DNA of 64,000 nt from Palsa-504 sp963739615. Lineage in GTDB: Bacteria > Actinomycetota > Actinomycetes > Streptosporangiales > Streptosporangiaceae. The position numbers were made by a program, and so were the translations under genes. The stretch's first letter is position 1. Each line of letters starts with the position of its first letter. The stretch lies in NCBI GenBank assembly GCA_963739615.1, contig CAVUBD010000020.1:178521-242520 (forward strand), written 5' to 3'. The notes beneath the pieces are model-generated. The model was given only the letters and a program-made list of their open reading frames with translations, did not search any database and was not told where the DNA came from. Shown piece by piece: positions 40,968-49,586 of the stretch.

Positions 40968-41325
40968 GGGCGGGGCGCGGGCGCGGGTCGCCCGCGCGTT
41001 CACGGTCGGGGTGCCCGGCCCGGTGCACCCGTGCGGGCATGTCGCCGTCTTGCTGGTGAACAGGGAGCTGTCCGGCAATAGCGAGCGGCACAGTGGCTCG
41101 GGCGATCCGGGAGAGACGGTCACGATCGCGGTCAGGGCCGGGGGCGGACTGGTCCGGGTTGAGGTCACTGGCCGCAGTGGCCCCGGAGTACCGGAGCTTG
41201 GTCCTGCCGGGGGTGACGCGGAAGATGGCCGGGGGCTTGGGCTGGTGGCGGGGCTAGCCGCGCGATGGGGCTGGCGGCGGTGCGGCGGGCGGACAGTGAC
41301 CTGGTTCGAACTGCCGCACGTCTGA
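40968..41325 (+). pseudogene. Decayed HATPase (RsbW-like anti-sigma/ATP-binding) gene, copy 1
   Basis: The C-terminal frame reads TVTIAVRAGGGLVRVEVTGR, then GRGLGLVAGLAARWGWRRCG and TVTWFELPHV, the shape of small Streptomyces ATP-binding regulators (N box, G1 and G2 boxes). The N box is damaged (LVNRELSGNSERHS for the expected LVSELxxNSxRHS), and the preceding segment sits in another frame. Best seen as a relic. Confidence 0.6.
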
Positions 41326-42636
41326 CCCCGGCACGCGGCTGGCGTGTACCTGCCGTTGACCAGGCAGTGCCGGCGCGCGATCTGCGGCGCTGGTACCTGC
41401 CCGCCACGTCGGGATCGCCGGCCAGCGGCATGCGCATGATTAAGGATTGCTAAGGGCCTGCGGTGACCGTAGGGGCTGCCGTCGCAGGCGACCTGGCGAC
41501 GGCCAGGAGCAATTCCATATATGAGGCAAATCGTCCCTCGCGCCTGTCACGCGGCGCAGGATCTCACCAACGCGGTCACGGGCCGGCGGTACGGCCCGTC
41601 CGGCCCGTGACGCCGCCGTGTCGGCGCGACGGCCGTCCGGCCATGATGCTTTACCGACCCCGGCTCCCGGCCCGCGTGTGGCCGCCCCGCGTCGGCTTCC
41701 CGCTGGCCGATGCCGCCCGCGCTTTCCGCAGCTCAGGTATTAGCAGGTCAGCGCGCGATTATACCTGGCATGTACCTTAGGCAGACCTGCGATGGACCTT
41801 GACAGGTGCCTTCGGCACTTGACGGGAACGGAACTGCACCCGATGTGCGGCAAAACGCAGCCCGCAGCCCGCGGGCTGCTGGCCGGGCCGGGTTCCATGG
41901 CCATGTGGGGCTTCCAGCGGGGAGACAGCCTGGCTACGGGACTCCTGCCTGCCGCTATTGCGCTGCGTAACCAGATCGGGAGAGCGGCTCCGATGACTGG
42001 TCTAGATCAATCTGCCGAAAGTTGACAAGCCGTCCCGGCCCCAAACATCCGCCCGCGAGCAAGCAGGGACGAAAGATCCAGACAAGTCGGGCACATAAAA
42101 ATGACCTCGAGCGGTAATGCCCAGGTCGGTACGGGTGCTCCGCCAGGTTCTTGAACCCCGAACCCGCGGATTAAGAGTCTGCTGCTCAGGAATTCTATTC
42201 CTTCAATCTAACAGCGTCTTTACGCTAACACGCTGGCAAGATGCCCGCAACCCGCCGAGGCGGAGTGCCGTCTTCGGACGGCATGTACCGCGTCGTACCG
42301 GGACATCCGAGCAAACATGGAGCAAACACGGAAGCCGTATGGTCTAGACCACCATGGAAAGATGATCACGACAACCACGTAACTGGTTTACGGCTGTCCG
42401 GGGACCGCCGCGCGGGAGCCGCTCGAGCGGTGGACACGCTCCGTAACTCCCACCGCGTCGGTCCCGCAGTCGGCCGTGGTCCTCGTATTGACCGTTCATG
42501 TACCCGCGATAGTCCTCCTGTGTCCCCTCGGTGATGCCCGAGGCCCTCAGCAATAGTGAGTGCCGGTACGACCATGAGAACGTCGGTCGGCTCAAGACGT
42601 CGCAGGTCAACCGTCGTGACGGAGTATTGGCACCCC
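41326..42636. other. 1.3-kb stretch without recognisable genes
   Basis: Frames are short and overlap in shadows. Composition becomes more AT-rich between 42050 and 42380, unlike host genes. The segment is probably decayed island DNA. No promoter, repeat or RNA gene can be defended. Confidence 0.5.
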
Positions 42637-42726
42637 ACAGGGCGTGGGCGCGATCGGCGCGCAGATGGTGATCCCGCCGTGCCGGGCGACCTCGGCCGCG
42701 ACATACTCGATGCGCGGTAGGTACGG
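42637..42726 (-). pseudogene. Fragment resembling APS kinase (CysC)
   Basis: The minus strand codes RIEYVAAEVARHGGITICAP and IAPT in one frame, strongly reminiscent of the APS-kinase segment in which a VAAE(I/V)xxHGG(V/I)xxCAPIAP stretch is conserved. The flanks in all frames lose the match: no P-loop, no further helix. A roughly 30-codon relic that arrived with the island or survives from a deleted gene. Confidence 0.5.
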
Positions 42727-42754
42727 ACACGACGTGCGGCACGGCCTTCAGCCG

Positions 42755-43171
42755 TTACGACGACCCAGGCGGTGGCTTCCCCGTCCCCTCATCCGAGGCC
42801 CGCGCTGTCATCGGCGCGGCGGGCGGAACGGGGGTCGGCCTAGCCGCGACGTCATAGCCGAGGGTGACCTTCAGGCTGGCTTCCCCGGCCACCCTGGCGA
42901 TGATCACCCCGCCGGACGCGGAGAACTTCAGCCCGAACTCCACGTCCACCCGGTCCGGCCGCGCCGCCGCCCCCGCCTTGTCGATCATCTCCGCGGTCGA
43001 CTTCGCCACCTCGATGATCGCGGCCTGTGCCCGGCCGAAGGCCTCCAGCACGTTCCCGGCCGCCTGGTCGGCTTTCCCGGAGGTGGGCTCGGTCCCCACC
43101 ACCGGGACCGCTTCCACCTCGATCTCGATGTCCCCGACCCTGACCGGGATCAGCCTGCTGGCCACGACCAC
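42755..43171 (-). CDS. Trypsin-co-occurring domain protein (Trypco1, CU044_2847 family)
   Basis: 138 residues from GTG at 43171, behind GAGGGGGG. The N-terminal strand VVASRLIPVRVGDIEIEVEAVPV, a helix (FGRAQAAIIEVAKSTAEMID), then DVEFGLKFSASGGVIIARVAGEASLKVTLGYD are the family pattern. Such proteins are encoded beside trypsin-like peptidases in actinobacterial conflict systems; the biochemical role is unknown. Last gene of the five-gene minus-strand operon, with an eight-base gap to the previous gene. A Pro/Ala tail follows the domain. Confidence 0.8.
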   Translation of the reverse strand: MVVASRLIPVRVGDIEIEVEAVPVVGTEPTSGKADQAAGNVLEAFGRAQAAIIEVAKSTAEMIDKAGAAARPDRVDVEFGLKFSASGGVIIARVAGEASLKVTLGYDVAARPTPVPPAAPMTARASDEGTGKPPPGSS

Positions 43172-43178
43172 GCCCCCC

Positions 43179-44622
43179 TCATGTCCGCCCGGGAGACCCG
43201 GGATCTGGCGTCAGGATTTCCACCGGGATCTCGCCGTGCGGGGAGTCCTGAACGCTGGCGATCAGTTCGTCCTCAACCTCCTGGCACGAGGGCAGCCACG
43301 CGTCTCGCGCGATGTTGAGCCCTTGATAGGGGATGCTCGCGTTGAGGAGATCGTGCCATGGAGCCGGGATGGCCACCGGCTGCTGGAAACCGGTCAGGAT
43401 CACGCACTGCACGGCTTCGGCCCCGTACCGGTGCAGGGCGGCCCGGAGGCGGCCAGCCAGCCCCTCCCGGACCGGGACGCGCGTGTTGAGGAGCCGGGCT
43501 CCGGCCGAATCGCCGGTGACGGACAGGTCGCCTCCGGTGAGGCGCTGGACGACGTCCTTGACCTGGTTGCCCTGGCTCTTGTTCAGGCCCCGGCAGTGAA
43601 GGATGACCTGCGGCTGCTCTTCGCCGTGGACCACGCAGGCGATATCGAAGCTCTCGCGGCGGCGGAAGGGCGGCCCGTAAGACGCCTCGTTCCGCACCAG
43701 GAGGCCCTCGGACGGGACCGGGTCGGCGGTCACGGCGGCTGGTGGCTCATGCAGATCGGGTGGCAGCAACTCGGCGAACGAGATCGCCCCGGTGAATAGC
43801 TTTAGCAGCCCGCTGGCGATCGAGCCGAACTCGTAGAGCTCCAGCCAGGCAGGCAGCTGGGCCACGGCGCGCAGGTCGGACGCGATCTGCGCGGCCAGTT
43901 CCGCCAGGTCCAGCGCTTCGTCGCGCAGTTCCTCGGCGAGGAGGGCCAGGCGCCGTCGCAGCTCGATGAGCGCGAACGCGTCGAAGTAGGCCCCGGCGGG
44001 CTGGGCCGCCGGGTGGTCGGCCCGCTCGATGAGGTAGGCGAGGATCTGGGGGACCGGGACGTCCTGGCCCAGGTGCTCATTACTGGCGATGGTCCTGAGC
44101 GCCTCGGTGGCCGTCGCCGTGATCCACCGCTGCTGGCCGATGAAGTGCGTCCAGTTGCCCGAGCCGAGCCCGAACAGGACGTCAACGAGGGGCAGCCGCT
44201 CGAGCAGGCGCAGGAACAAGGCCTCGGCGTCCGTGTCCGTGATGTCAACCGTGTCGCTGCCGGCCTCCTCGAGCGTCCGCCCGAGCCGGACCGCATCGAA
44301 AACGGTCGGCACCAGAGCCTCCGGACGGCATCCCAGGGCGCGGGCCACGCTGCGCTGGATCTCGGGGTGGGCCAGCGCCCGCAGATGGTCGGCGGTAGAC
44401 GTGGTCCGGAAGCCCCGGCGGCGAGAATTCTCTCCTGATCCGGGTAGCGAGGTCTTCGAACAAGTCCTCGGTCGTGGCGCTGCCGGCCGGGCGCAGGTGC
44501 GGGGGATTGCGGAGCGCCCGCACCAGGTCCACCTGGGCCATGTCGCCGAGAACCGGAGCGGCGACCGCGCGGGCCCGGGCCGAGGACTCCAGCATCTTGA
44601 CCACGTAGACCTCGTTCTTCAT
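43179..44622 (-). CDS. Unknown protein of the conflict-type operon (about 480 residues), with an apparent frameshift
   Basis: ATG at 44622 (MKNEVYVVKMLESSARARAV) lies two bases after the upstream stop. An N-terminal mixed region (VDLVRALRNPPHLRPAGSAT) leads to RIRREFSPPG, where an extra base in the C-run 44413-44416 breaks the frame. The next frame continues FRTTSTADHLRALAHPEIQR and on for about 400 residues. The centre is helical and Leu/Ala-rich (LRRRLALLAEELRDEALDLA); the C-terminus is mixed alpha/beta. No P-loop, HExxH or membrane segment is visible. I do not recognise the family. Its partner genes suggest a role in the same defence or signalling assembly. Confidence 0.65.
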
Positions 44623-44624
44623 GA

Positions 44625-46529
44625 CTAGATCACCCGTCCGTACCTGGGCGCCTCGCGGCCGGTCAGGACCTCCATGATGGCGAAGACATCCTGGCCGACG
44701 CGGCCGGCCAGCGGGCCGGTGAGCAGTTGCTCGAGCGTCTGCCCGCTCCAGGCCAGGATGGTGTCCCTGGCCTCGCGGCCGTCGGGGATGTTCCCGGCAC
44801 ATTCGTCCAGCCGCCGGGCCAGCCGGGCGCACTCGATGGCCTGGCGGAACAGCAGGACGGCGTACTCCTGCGGGCTGCATGCCTGCTGCGCGCGCGGCAG
44901 CCCCTGGAAGAGTCGGCGGAGCGCCCGGGCCAGGTCGTCGTTCGCGCATGCGTCCCGCCACGCCCCGGTAAAGGCCTTATCTAGCTGGTCCGCCTCATCG
45001 AGGCCGCGGAGGGCCTCGGGGGGCATGGCCGGCGACTTGTCCGCCAGCATCATGACGATGTCCGGGCCGTTCCATCCGGCCGCGGCGCACTCGACGATGG
45101 CGCGGAGCAGCCAGGCGCGCGCCGCGAAGTTGTTCTGCACCTGGCCTTCCACGCCGGCCGGGGACGTCACCCGCTGGAGACATTCGCGGGCGGTGAGAAA
45201 GGCGCTGCTCCGCATGGCCCACAGCCCGCGTTCGAGCATGGCGGGCACGACGGTTTTCCGCCGGGCCCGCTCGAATGCCCCGTTGATCACGTCGGCTTCG
45301 CTGGCGTCGGGGCCGGGCGGCTGGAGCACCCGGGTGATCTGCGGGATCACCGTGTCCGGGTGGTTGCGGAGCGCCTCGAGCACGGCATCGGCGAACTGCT
45401 CCTGGGTGAGGTCCTTGCGCTCGGCCTGGTCGCGCAGCGCCGACCACGCCTCGGCGCCGCCTTGAGCGGTGGCGGACGGTCGGCGGCGTGCGGCGTGATC
45501 GGGCTGGGCGTGGTCGGTGGCGTCCCGGACGACGAGCACACCGCGCCTGGGGTCGGACAGGACCGCGGAGAAGGCGCCATCCACCATGGAATGCGGCTGC
45601 GTCACGAGGGTCACGGTCCCGTCCGGCAAGGTGACATGACGGGTCAGCAGGATCGTATGGCGGGTGAAGACGTCCGCCACGTCCAGGCCCTTGCGCTCGA
45701 GGAGGCACCTCCACTCGAACCACAGCATCGGCTGCACGTCCCGGCTCCACAGGCCGAACGCCTCGGTGGTTTGGGAGCTCTCCCGGGGGGCGACGCCCCG
45801 CAGCGCGGCGTCAAGGAACCGGGCCAGGCCCAGCTGCCGGGCAGGCGCGAATGTCCTGCGTATGGCCTGCTCGAGGTTGTCCACGACCAGGCCCATCCGT
45901 TCGGCCCAGGCCCGGTGCTGCTCGATCAGGCCGTTCGGCCCGGGCAGGCGGTGCAGGTAGTACTGCTCCGCCGGGCACTCCTCCGGCTGAGCCAGGCTGA
46001 TCGTTATCCCGAGCTTCTGGTTGAATTTCTGGTTGAGCAGGATGTACTTGTCCCACAAGGTCGCCCGTTCGGCAGGCGTCGCATTCTTGAAGGCATCGTG
46101 CTCGCCCTGGAGACGGTCGCATTCCTCCTGGTTATGGTCACGGCGCAACCGGGCGTCCATCGTGAGCTGGTCCGCGGTGGCCCGCTGGTGCGCGGTCTCG
46201 AGAATCCGGTAGCGACGGGTCTTCCGCAGGTCGGGGGTGAGCCGCAGGCCGATCACCTCGCCCGACGGGATGCCGAGCGAGGGCAGCAGGACCGCGGCGT
46301 CGCGGGACCCGGCCCGATGCCCCGTCCCGTCCGCAGACGTGCGGCGCAGCAGGGCCTTGTCCGCTGGCGCGTCGGTGGCCATGGAGCGCAGGGCCTGCTC
46401 CAGGGAGTCGGTGTCGCGCCTGCTCACCTCCGTGATCCGGACGAGCTTGGTCTGCCGTTCGAGGGTCCGCAGCAGCGCAACGAAGTCGCGGAGAGCACCC
46501 AGGGCGGTGGAGCGGAGGTCGATGTCCAC
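44625..46529 (-). CDS. Unknown 634-residue protein, central gene of the conflict-type operon
   Basis: Starts at GTG 46529; coding-like sequence upstream in the same frame (DPYQRHLAAALPGFGRSSPA) suggests the true start may be earlier, although no canonical codon is available. The N-terminal part is helical (ALRDFVALLRTLERQTKLVRI). A Trp-rich middle reads FGLWSRDVQPMLWFEWRCLL, then beta-strands HTILLTRHVTLPDGTVTLVT. The last 250 residues are helical, TPR-like or HEAT-like in spacing. No catalytic motif is evident. Its size and position recall the VMAP-type scaffold proteins of actinobacterial trypsin systems, but I see no firm match. Confidence 0.7.
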   Translation of the reverse strand: MDIDLRSTALGALRDFVALLRTLERQTKLVRITEVSRRDTDSLEQALRSMATDAPADKALLRRTSADGTGHRAGSRDAAVLLPSLGIPSGEVIGLRLTPDLRKTRRYRILETAHQRATADQLTMDARLRRDHNQEECDRLQGEHDAFKNATPAERATLWDKYILLNQKFNQKLGITISLAQPEECPAEQYYLHRLPGPNGLIEQHRAWAERMGLVVDNLEQAIRRTFAPARQLGLARFLDAALRGVAPRESSQTTEAFGLWSRDVQPMLWFEWRCLLERKGLDVADVFTRHTILLTRHVTLPDGTVTLVTQPHSMVDGAFSAVLSDPRRGVLVVRDATDHAQPDHAARRRPSATAQGGAEAWSALRDQAERKDLTQEQFADAVLEALRNHPDTVIPQITRVLQPPGPDASEADVINGAFERARRKTVVPAMLERGLWAMRSSAFLTARECLQRVTSPAGVEGQVQNNFAARAWLLRAIVECAAAGWNGPDIVMMLADKSPAMPPEALRGLDEADQLDKAFTGAWRDACANDDLARALRRLFQGLPRAQQACSPQEYAVLLFRQAIECARLARRLDECAGNIPDGREARDTILAWSGQTLEQLLTGPLAGRVGQDVFAIMEVLTGREAPRYGRVI

Positions 46530-46587
46530 GGCCGGACTGCTGCGGCCGAAGCCGGGCAGGGCCGCAGCCAGGTGGCGCTGATAGGGA

Positions 46588-47157
46588 TCAGACCCCCACC
46601 CGGGTCAGCCCGACGGCTATGACGTCCCTGACCGGTTCGTCTTCCACGGGATCCGAGGTCCCGTTGATGCGCAGGGAAGCGGTGAACGCGGCCTCCTCGA
46701 TCCTGCGCTGGATCTCGGGCAGGCCCTGCCCCACGGCCAGGACCTCAACCGGCCCGTGATCGTCCGAGATGACCCAGGCATGAACCAGTGAGGACGGCAG
46801 CGCGGCCCGGACGGACGGGGAAAGCGCGGCGCGCGGGCCCCACGGTACGCCGTCCGGCAGCAACGGTGCGTAGCGGGAGGCGTTCTCGGCCAAGACGCGC
46901 TCCGCGCACTCCGGGAGTTCTGCTCCGCCAAGGAATCCGAGGGCCCGGGCGTGCAGGACAAGAGCAAGGTCCTGATCCGGATCCTCGAACACGGAACGGT
47001 CCAAGTCGCGCTGCGTCCAGTAGAGCATGAGGCTGCGGGTGAGGGCGGCCGACGGGCCGGCCGTCCCCGGGCGAAGAACGACCTGGCGTCGGACAGGTCG
47101 GCTTCCGACCATTCATAGGGCCGCGTGCTCAGGAGTTCCTCAAGGCGCCGTTCCATG
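46588..47157 (-). CDS. Unknown small protein of the conflict-type operon (about 190 residues), with an apparent frameshift
   Basis: ATG at 47157 (MERRLEELLSTRPYEWSEAD) follows the trypsin-FGE stop by three bases. After DARSFFARG one base is missing in the C-run 47065-47068, and the adjacent frame continues TAGPSAALTRSLMLYWTQRD to the stop at 46588. The N-terminus is helical; the C-terminal 80 residues look alpha/beta (HAWVISDDHGPVEVLAVGQG). Family not recognised. Spacing shows it is co-translated with its neighbours. Confidence 0.65.
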
Positions 47158-47160
47158 ACC

Positions 47161-48473
47161 TCACCCCCCAGGCGGGGCCGTGTCGAGCGCGCACCTGAAC
47201 CCGGTGTCGGCCCGGCACTCCCGCGGTGACGATATTTCGCTGATCTCCTCGAGGCGCTCCCGCGGTGTGCTGAAGGCACCTCCGCCGCGCACCGCCTCGG
47301 CTGATTCACCGGCGCACATCTCGTAGGCCTGGCCCACCAGGTCCGCGAACCCGTAGGGATTGAGGCCGAAGTCGCCGACCTCGGTGGGGCGGGCATGGGT
47401 TCCCCGGAAGTTCACCCGGCCGGCCCTCGGCTTCCGCGGACAGCCAGTCTCCGGGCCGCCCGGCCGCGGCCGCGATGCGCCATTCGCTCAGCGCCGGAAG
47501 GCGGGCCGCCGCGCCAAGACGCCCGCGCAGCCAGGCCGCGTACGCCCGGGCGCTGGCCAGACTGACGTTCACCACCGGGAAGTTCGCCAGGGCCAGGCGG
47601 CATCGCCGGGCCGTTCCAGTGACGCAGGTAGTTGTCATCGGCATCCGGGCCGCCACGCGCCCGCCCGGGACACCATCGCCCGTTCTGCTCGGCGCTGAGG
47701 AAACAGCGGAACTGGCCGTTGGTCACCAGATGTCGGCTCAGCCAGAATGACGGATGGCCCGGCGGCACCGGCAGGAACGCGGGGATGTCGTCGGGACCGC
47801 CGTCGGGTGCTTCCTCCGCCGTGCGGTGACCGTCGTCGTGGACCTCGACGCCTTCCCACAAGCGGATCATCTCCTCGGCCCGGACGACCCGAACCGTGTC
47901 CCGCTGCCACGTCCCCTCGGGGTTGTAACGGGCGGACACCATGCCCACCACCGCGCCATCGATGCTCCGGCGCACCGGGGCTCCGCTCATGCCGGGCGCG
48001 ACCCCACGCGCCTCCAGCCGGGCGAGCTTGATGCCGGAACCCTCAGCGCTGTCTTCGCGGATTGTGGCCCCGGCCCATTTTCCCGGTGCCTCCAGGAATC
48101 GATACTTGTGCTTATCGTTAAGCCTGACGACTCCTGTTACCAGCGTCCTGGTATGAGGTTTTACCCCGTCGCTTTCGGCGAGCCGCGCGCATTCGGGTGA
48201 AAAGGGCTGCGCGGATACCAGGACAGCAAGATCATTGGTCCGGTCGGCGCGTTCTACACGAGCGGTGATGACCGCTCCTCCGCCGAGCGGATCGAATAGC
48301 ACAGCAGCCCCGATGCCGGCGCTCCCTGCCGCTTCGAGCACATGCCAGGCGGTCATGAGAATCCGGGGCGCGACCTGGAAGCAGGTCCCCACCGGGTTTG
48401 CGTCCGCATCGAGTACCCGTCCCAGATAACCCGGAACCCGGCTATCGACTGCGGATTCGATCAGCACAACCAC
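47161..48473 (-). CDS. Trypsin-like serine peptidase fused to an FGE-sulfatase (SUMF1-type) domain, with two apparent frameshifts
   Basis: The N-terminal half is a chymotrypsin-fold protease: GTCFQVAPRILMTAWHVLE (catalytic His), RTNDLAVLVS (Asp) and GVAPGMSGAPV (Ser in GMSG). From about residue 255 comes a formylglycine-generating-enzyme-like domain: HPSFWLSRHLVTNGQFRCFL, then, after a frame break near 47590, FPVVNVSLASARAYAAWLRG and RLPALSEWRIAAAAG. After a second break near 47416 come NFRGTHARPTEVGDFGLNPY and CRADTGFRCA. Both breaks are in short G/C runs. Start uncertain: GTG codons at 48473/48467 fit best, and 48548 is the longest. First gene of the five-gene operon. Trypsin-FGE fusions are known in actinobacterial conflict loci. 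Confidence 0.8.
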
Positions 48474-48766
48474 CTGCCATTTACGGCGCCGCTGACCGCG
48501 GCGGGCAATTGCAGCATATCCCGCAAAATCCGGGCCGGTCCGGTCCACGGTTCCGTTTACAGCCAGGCGGATGGCGGGCCCGGCCGGATCGCCGGGGCGG
48601 GGGCATCCGGACCGGGCGTCCCGGCTGGCCAGGCAGGCCTCGTCGGCCAGTCAGCCGCCGGTGACCAGCTCGCGGGCCACCGCGCGATGTACCGCTCCAT
48701 AGCTCGCCGCAGGCGCTGTGACCTGCGAATTGGCCGGGTGAGCCGGTTGCGGCAAGATCGCGGTTT
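48474..48766. other. Upstream region of the conflict-type operon
   Basis: This should carry the minus-strand operon promoter; no convincing -35/-10 pair is visible. GC-rich with no supported gene on either strand. The next item to the right is transposase debris, so the operon may end the original cargo here. Confidence 0.45.
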
Positions 48767-48903
48767 GTGTCCCTTCGCCTGCTCTACCTGATCATGATCC
48801 GGGTCTTCGGCTGGCTGGTGCCGCTCAGCCGCAGCCATGCGTCAAAGGACGCGGTGCTCCCGCCGTCAGATCGCCCGGCCCGAGCCGGACTAGGCAGGCC
48901 GCG
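48767..48903 (+). pseudogene. N-terminal fragment of an rve-type transposase
   Basis: GTG at 48767 opens SLRLLYLIMIRVFGWLVPLS and HASKDAV, the characteristic hydrophobic start of a widespread actinobacterial integrase-core transposase. Identity fades after about 25 codons and the frame is cut where the IS1634-like fragment begins. A remnant of the same broad family as the intact IS at 49699. Confidence 0.65.
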
Positions 48904-48906
48904 CCA

Positions 48907-49586
48907 TCATAGCGGCACTGGCGCGGCAGCTGCCAACGGCGCGCGGCCGTCGGCGATCTTGTCCGCACGCTCGATCATGGCGTTAATGGCCTTGTTGTCG
49001 TGCTGCTCGCGCTTGAACTTCCACTGGTAGACCACCCGCCGGACCCGGGCAGCCTTGCCCGTGCCAATCCGCCGGGCCGACTCCAGGACCTGCCCGTCGG
49101 TGAAGTAGTTGCCCTGCCGTTCGAAGTGCTCGGCCAGGTCGTAAGGTGCCTTGGTGATCCGCGAGCCGACGATGAACCCGAACCCTGCGTCCTCCAGCGC
49201 GTTCAGGTTCGCCGCCGAGAGCATCCCGGCATCAGCAACCACAACCATGTCCCGCACGCCATGGCGCTGCGCGAACGCGCTCAGCACCGGGATCAGGGTG
49301 GTGGTCTCGGCCTTGTTGCCCTCGAACAGGTGCACCTCGAGAGGGAACCCGGCAGGATCCACCAAGAGCCCGGCCTGGACCTGCGGGTCGACCCGGTGCT
49401 CCTTGCTCATCCCGACCTTGCACAGTTCGTCCTCATCGTCGCGCTCGAAGTGCAGCGTCGTCACGTCACGTCATAGAGCACCAAGGCAGCAGTGCCGCTC
49501 GTGCGGACCGAGTGCGCCCAGGCAGCTGTTGCCAGTTGCCCGCGGTAGTCGCGGGCCTGCGAGCGGGCCAGGGACCGGAACAATGT
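48907..49586 (-). pseudogene. IS1634-like transposase fragment, truncated at both ends
   Basis: The minus strand reads GTYRTLFRSLARSQARDYRG, then TSGTAALVLYDVT. A 5-bp duplication (ACGTG twice) at about 49465 breaks the frame before TLHFERDDEDELCKVGMSKE and GLLVDPAGFPLEVHLFEGNK, VVADAGMLSAANLNALEDAG. It ends in junk after KIADGRAPL. The N-terminus is removed exactly at the left inverted repeat of the complete IS (49587). Confidence 0.8.

Larger units (their letters stand above)
40567..41325 (+). repeat. Att-type module, copy 1: tRNA-Tyr 3' half, terminator and HATPase gene
   Basis: From GAGCGGTCTGTAAAACCG to the end of an ATP-binding-domain gene, about 760 bases recur in the same orientation at 53308-54078 and 59666-60380. 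The tRNA part is almost identical. The following 250 bases (GTGTCGCGGTGTCCACGGAC, then ACCGTCGGCTGTTTCACGG) are highly similar, and the gene part is diverged. Copy 1 is the only one with a whole tRNA. Confidence 0.85.

Noticed and set aside
45360..46622. 420-codon plus-strand frame opposite the 634-residue gene
   Set aside because: Shadow composition; the minus frame fits the operon spacing and codon use.
48907..49476. Treating the IS1634-like piece as a complete transposase
   Set aside because: Both termini are missing and a 5-bp duplication breaks the frame.
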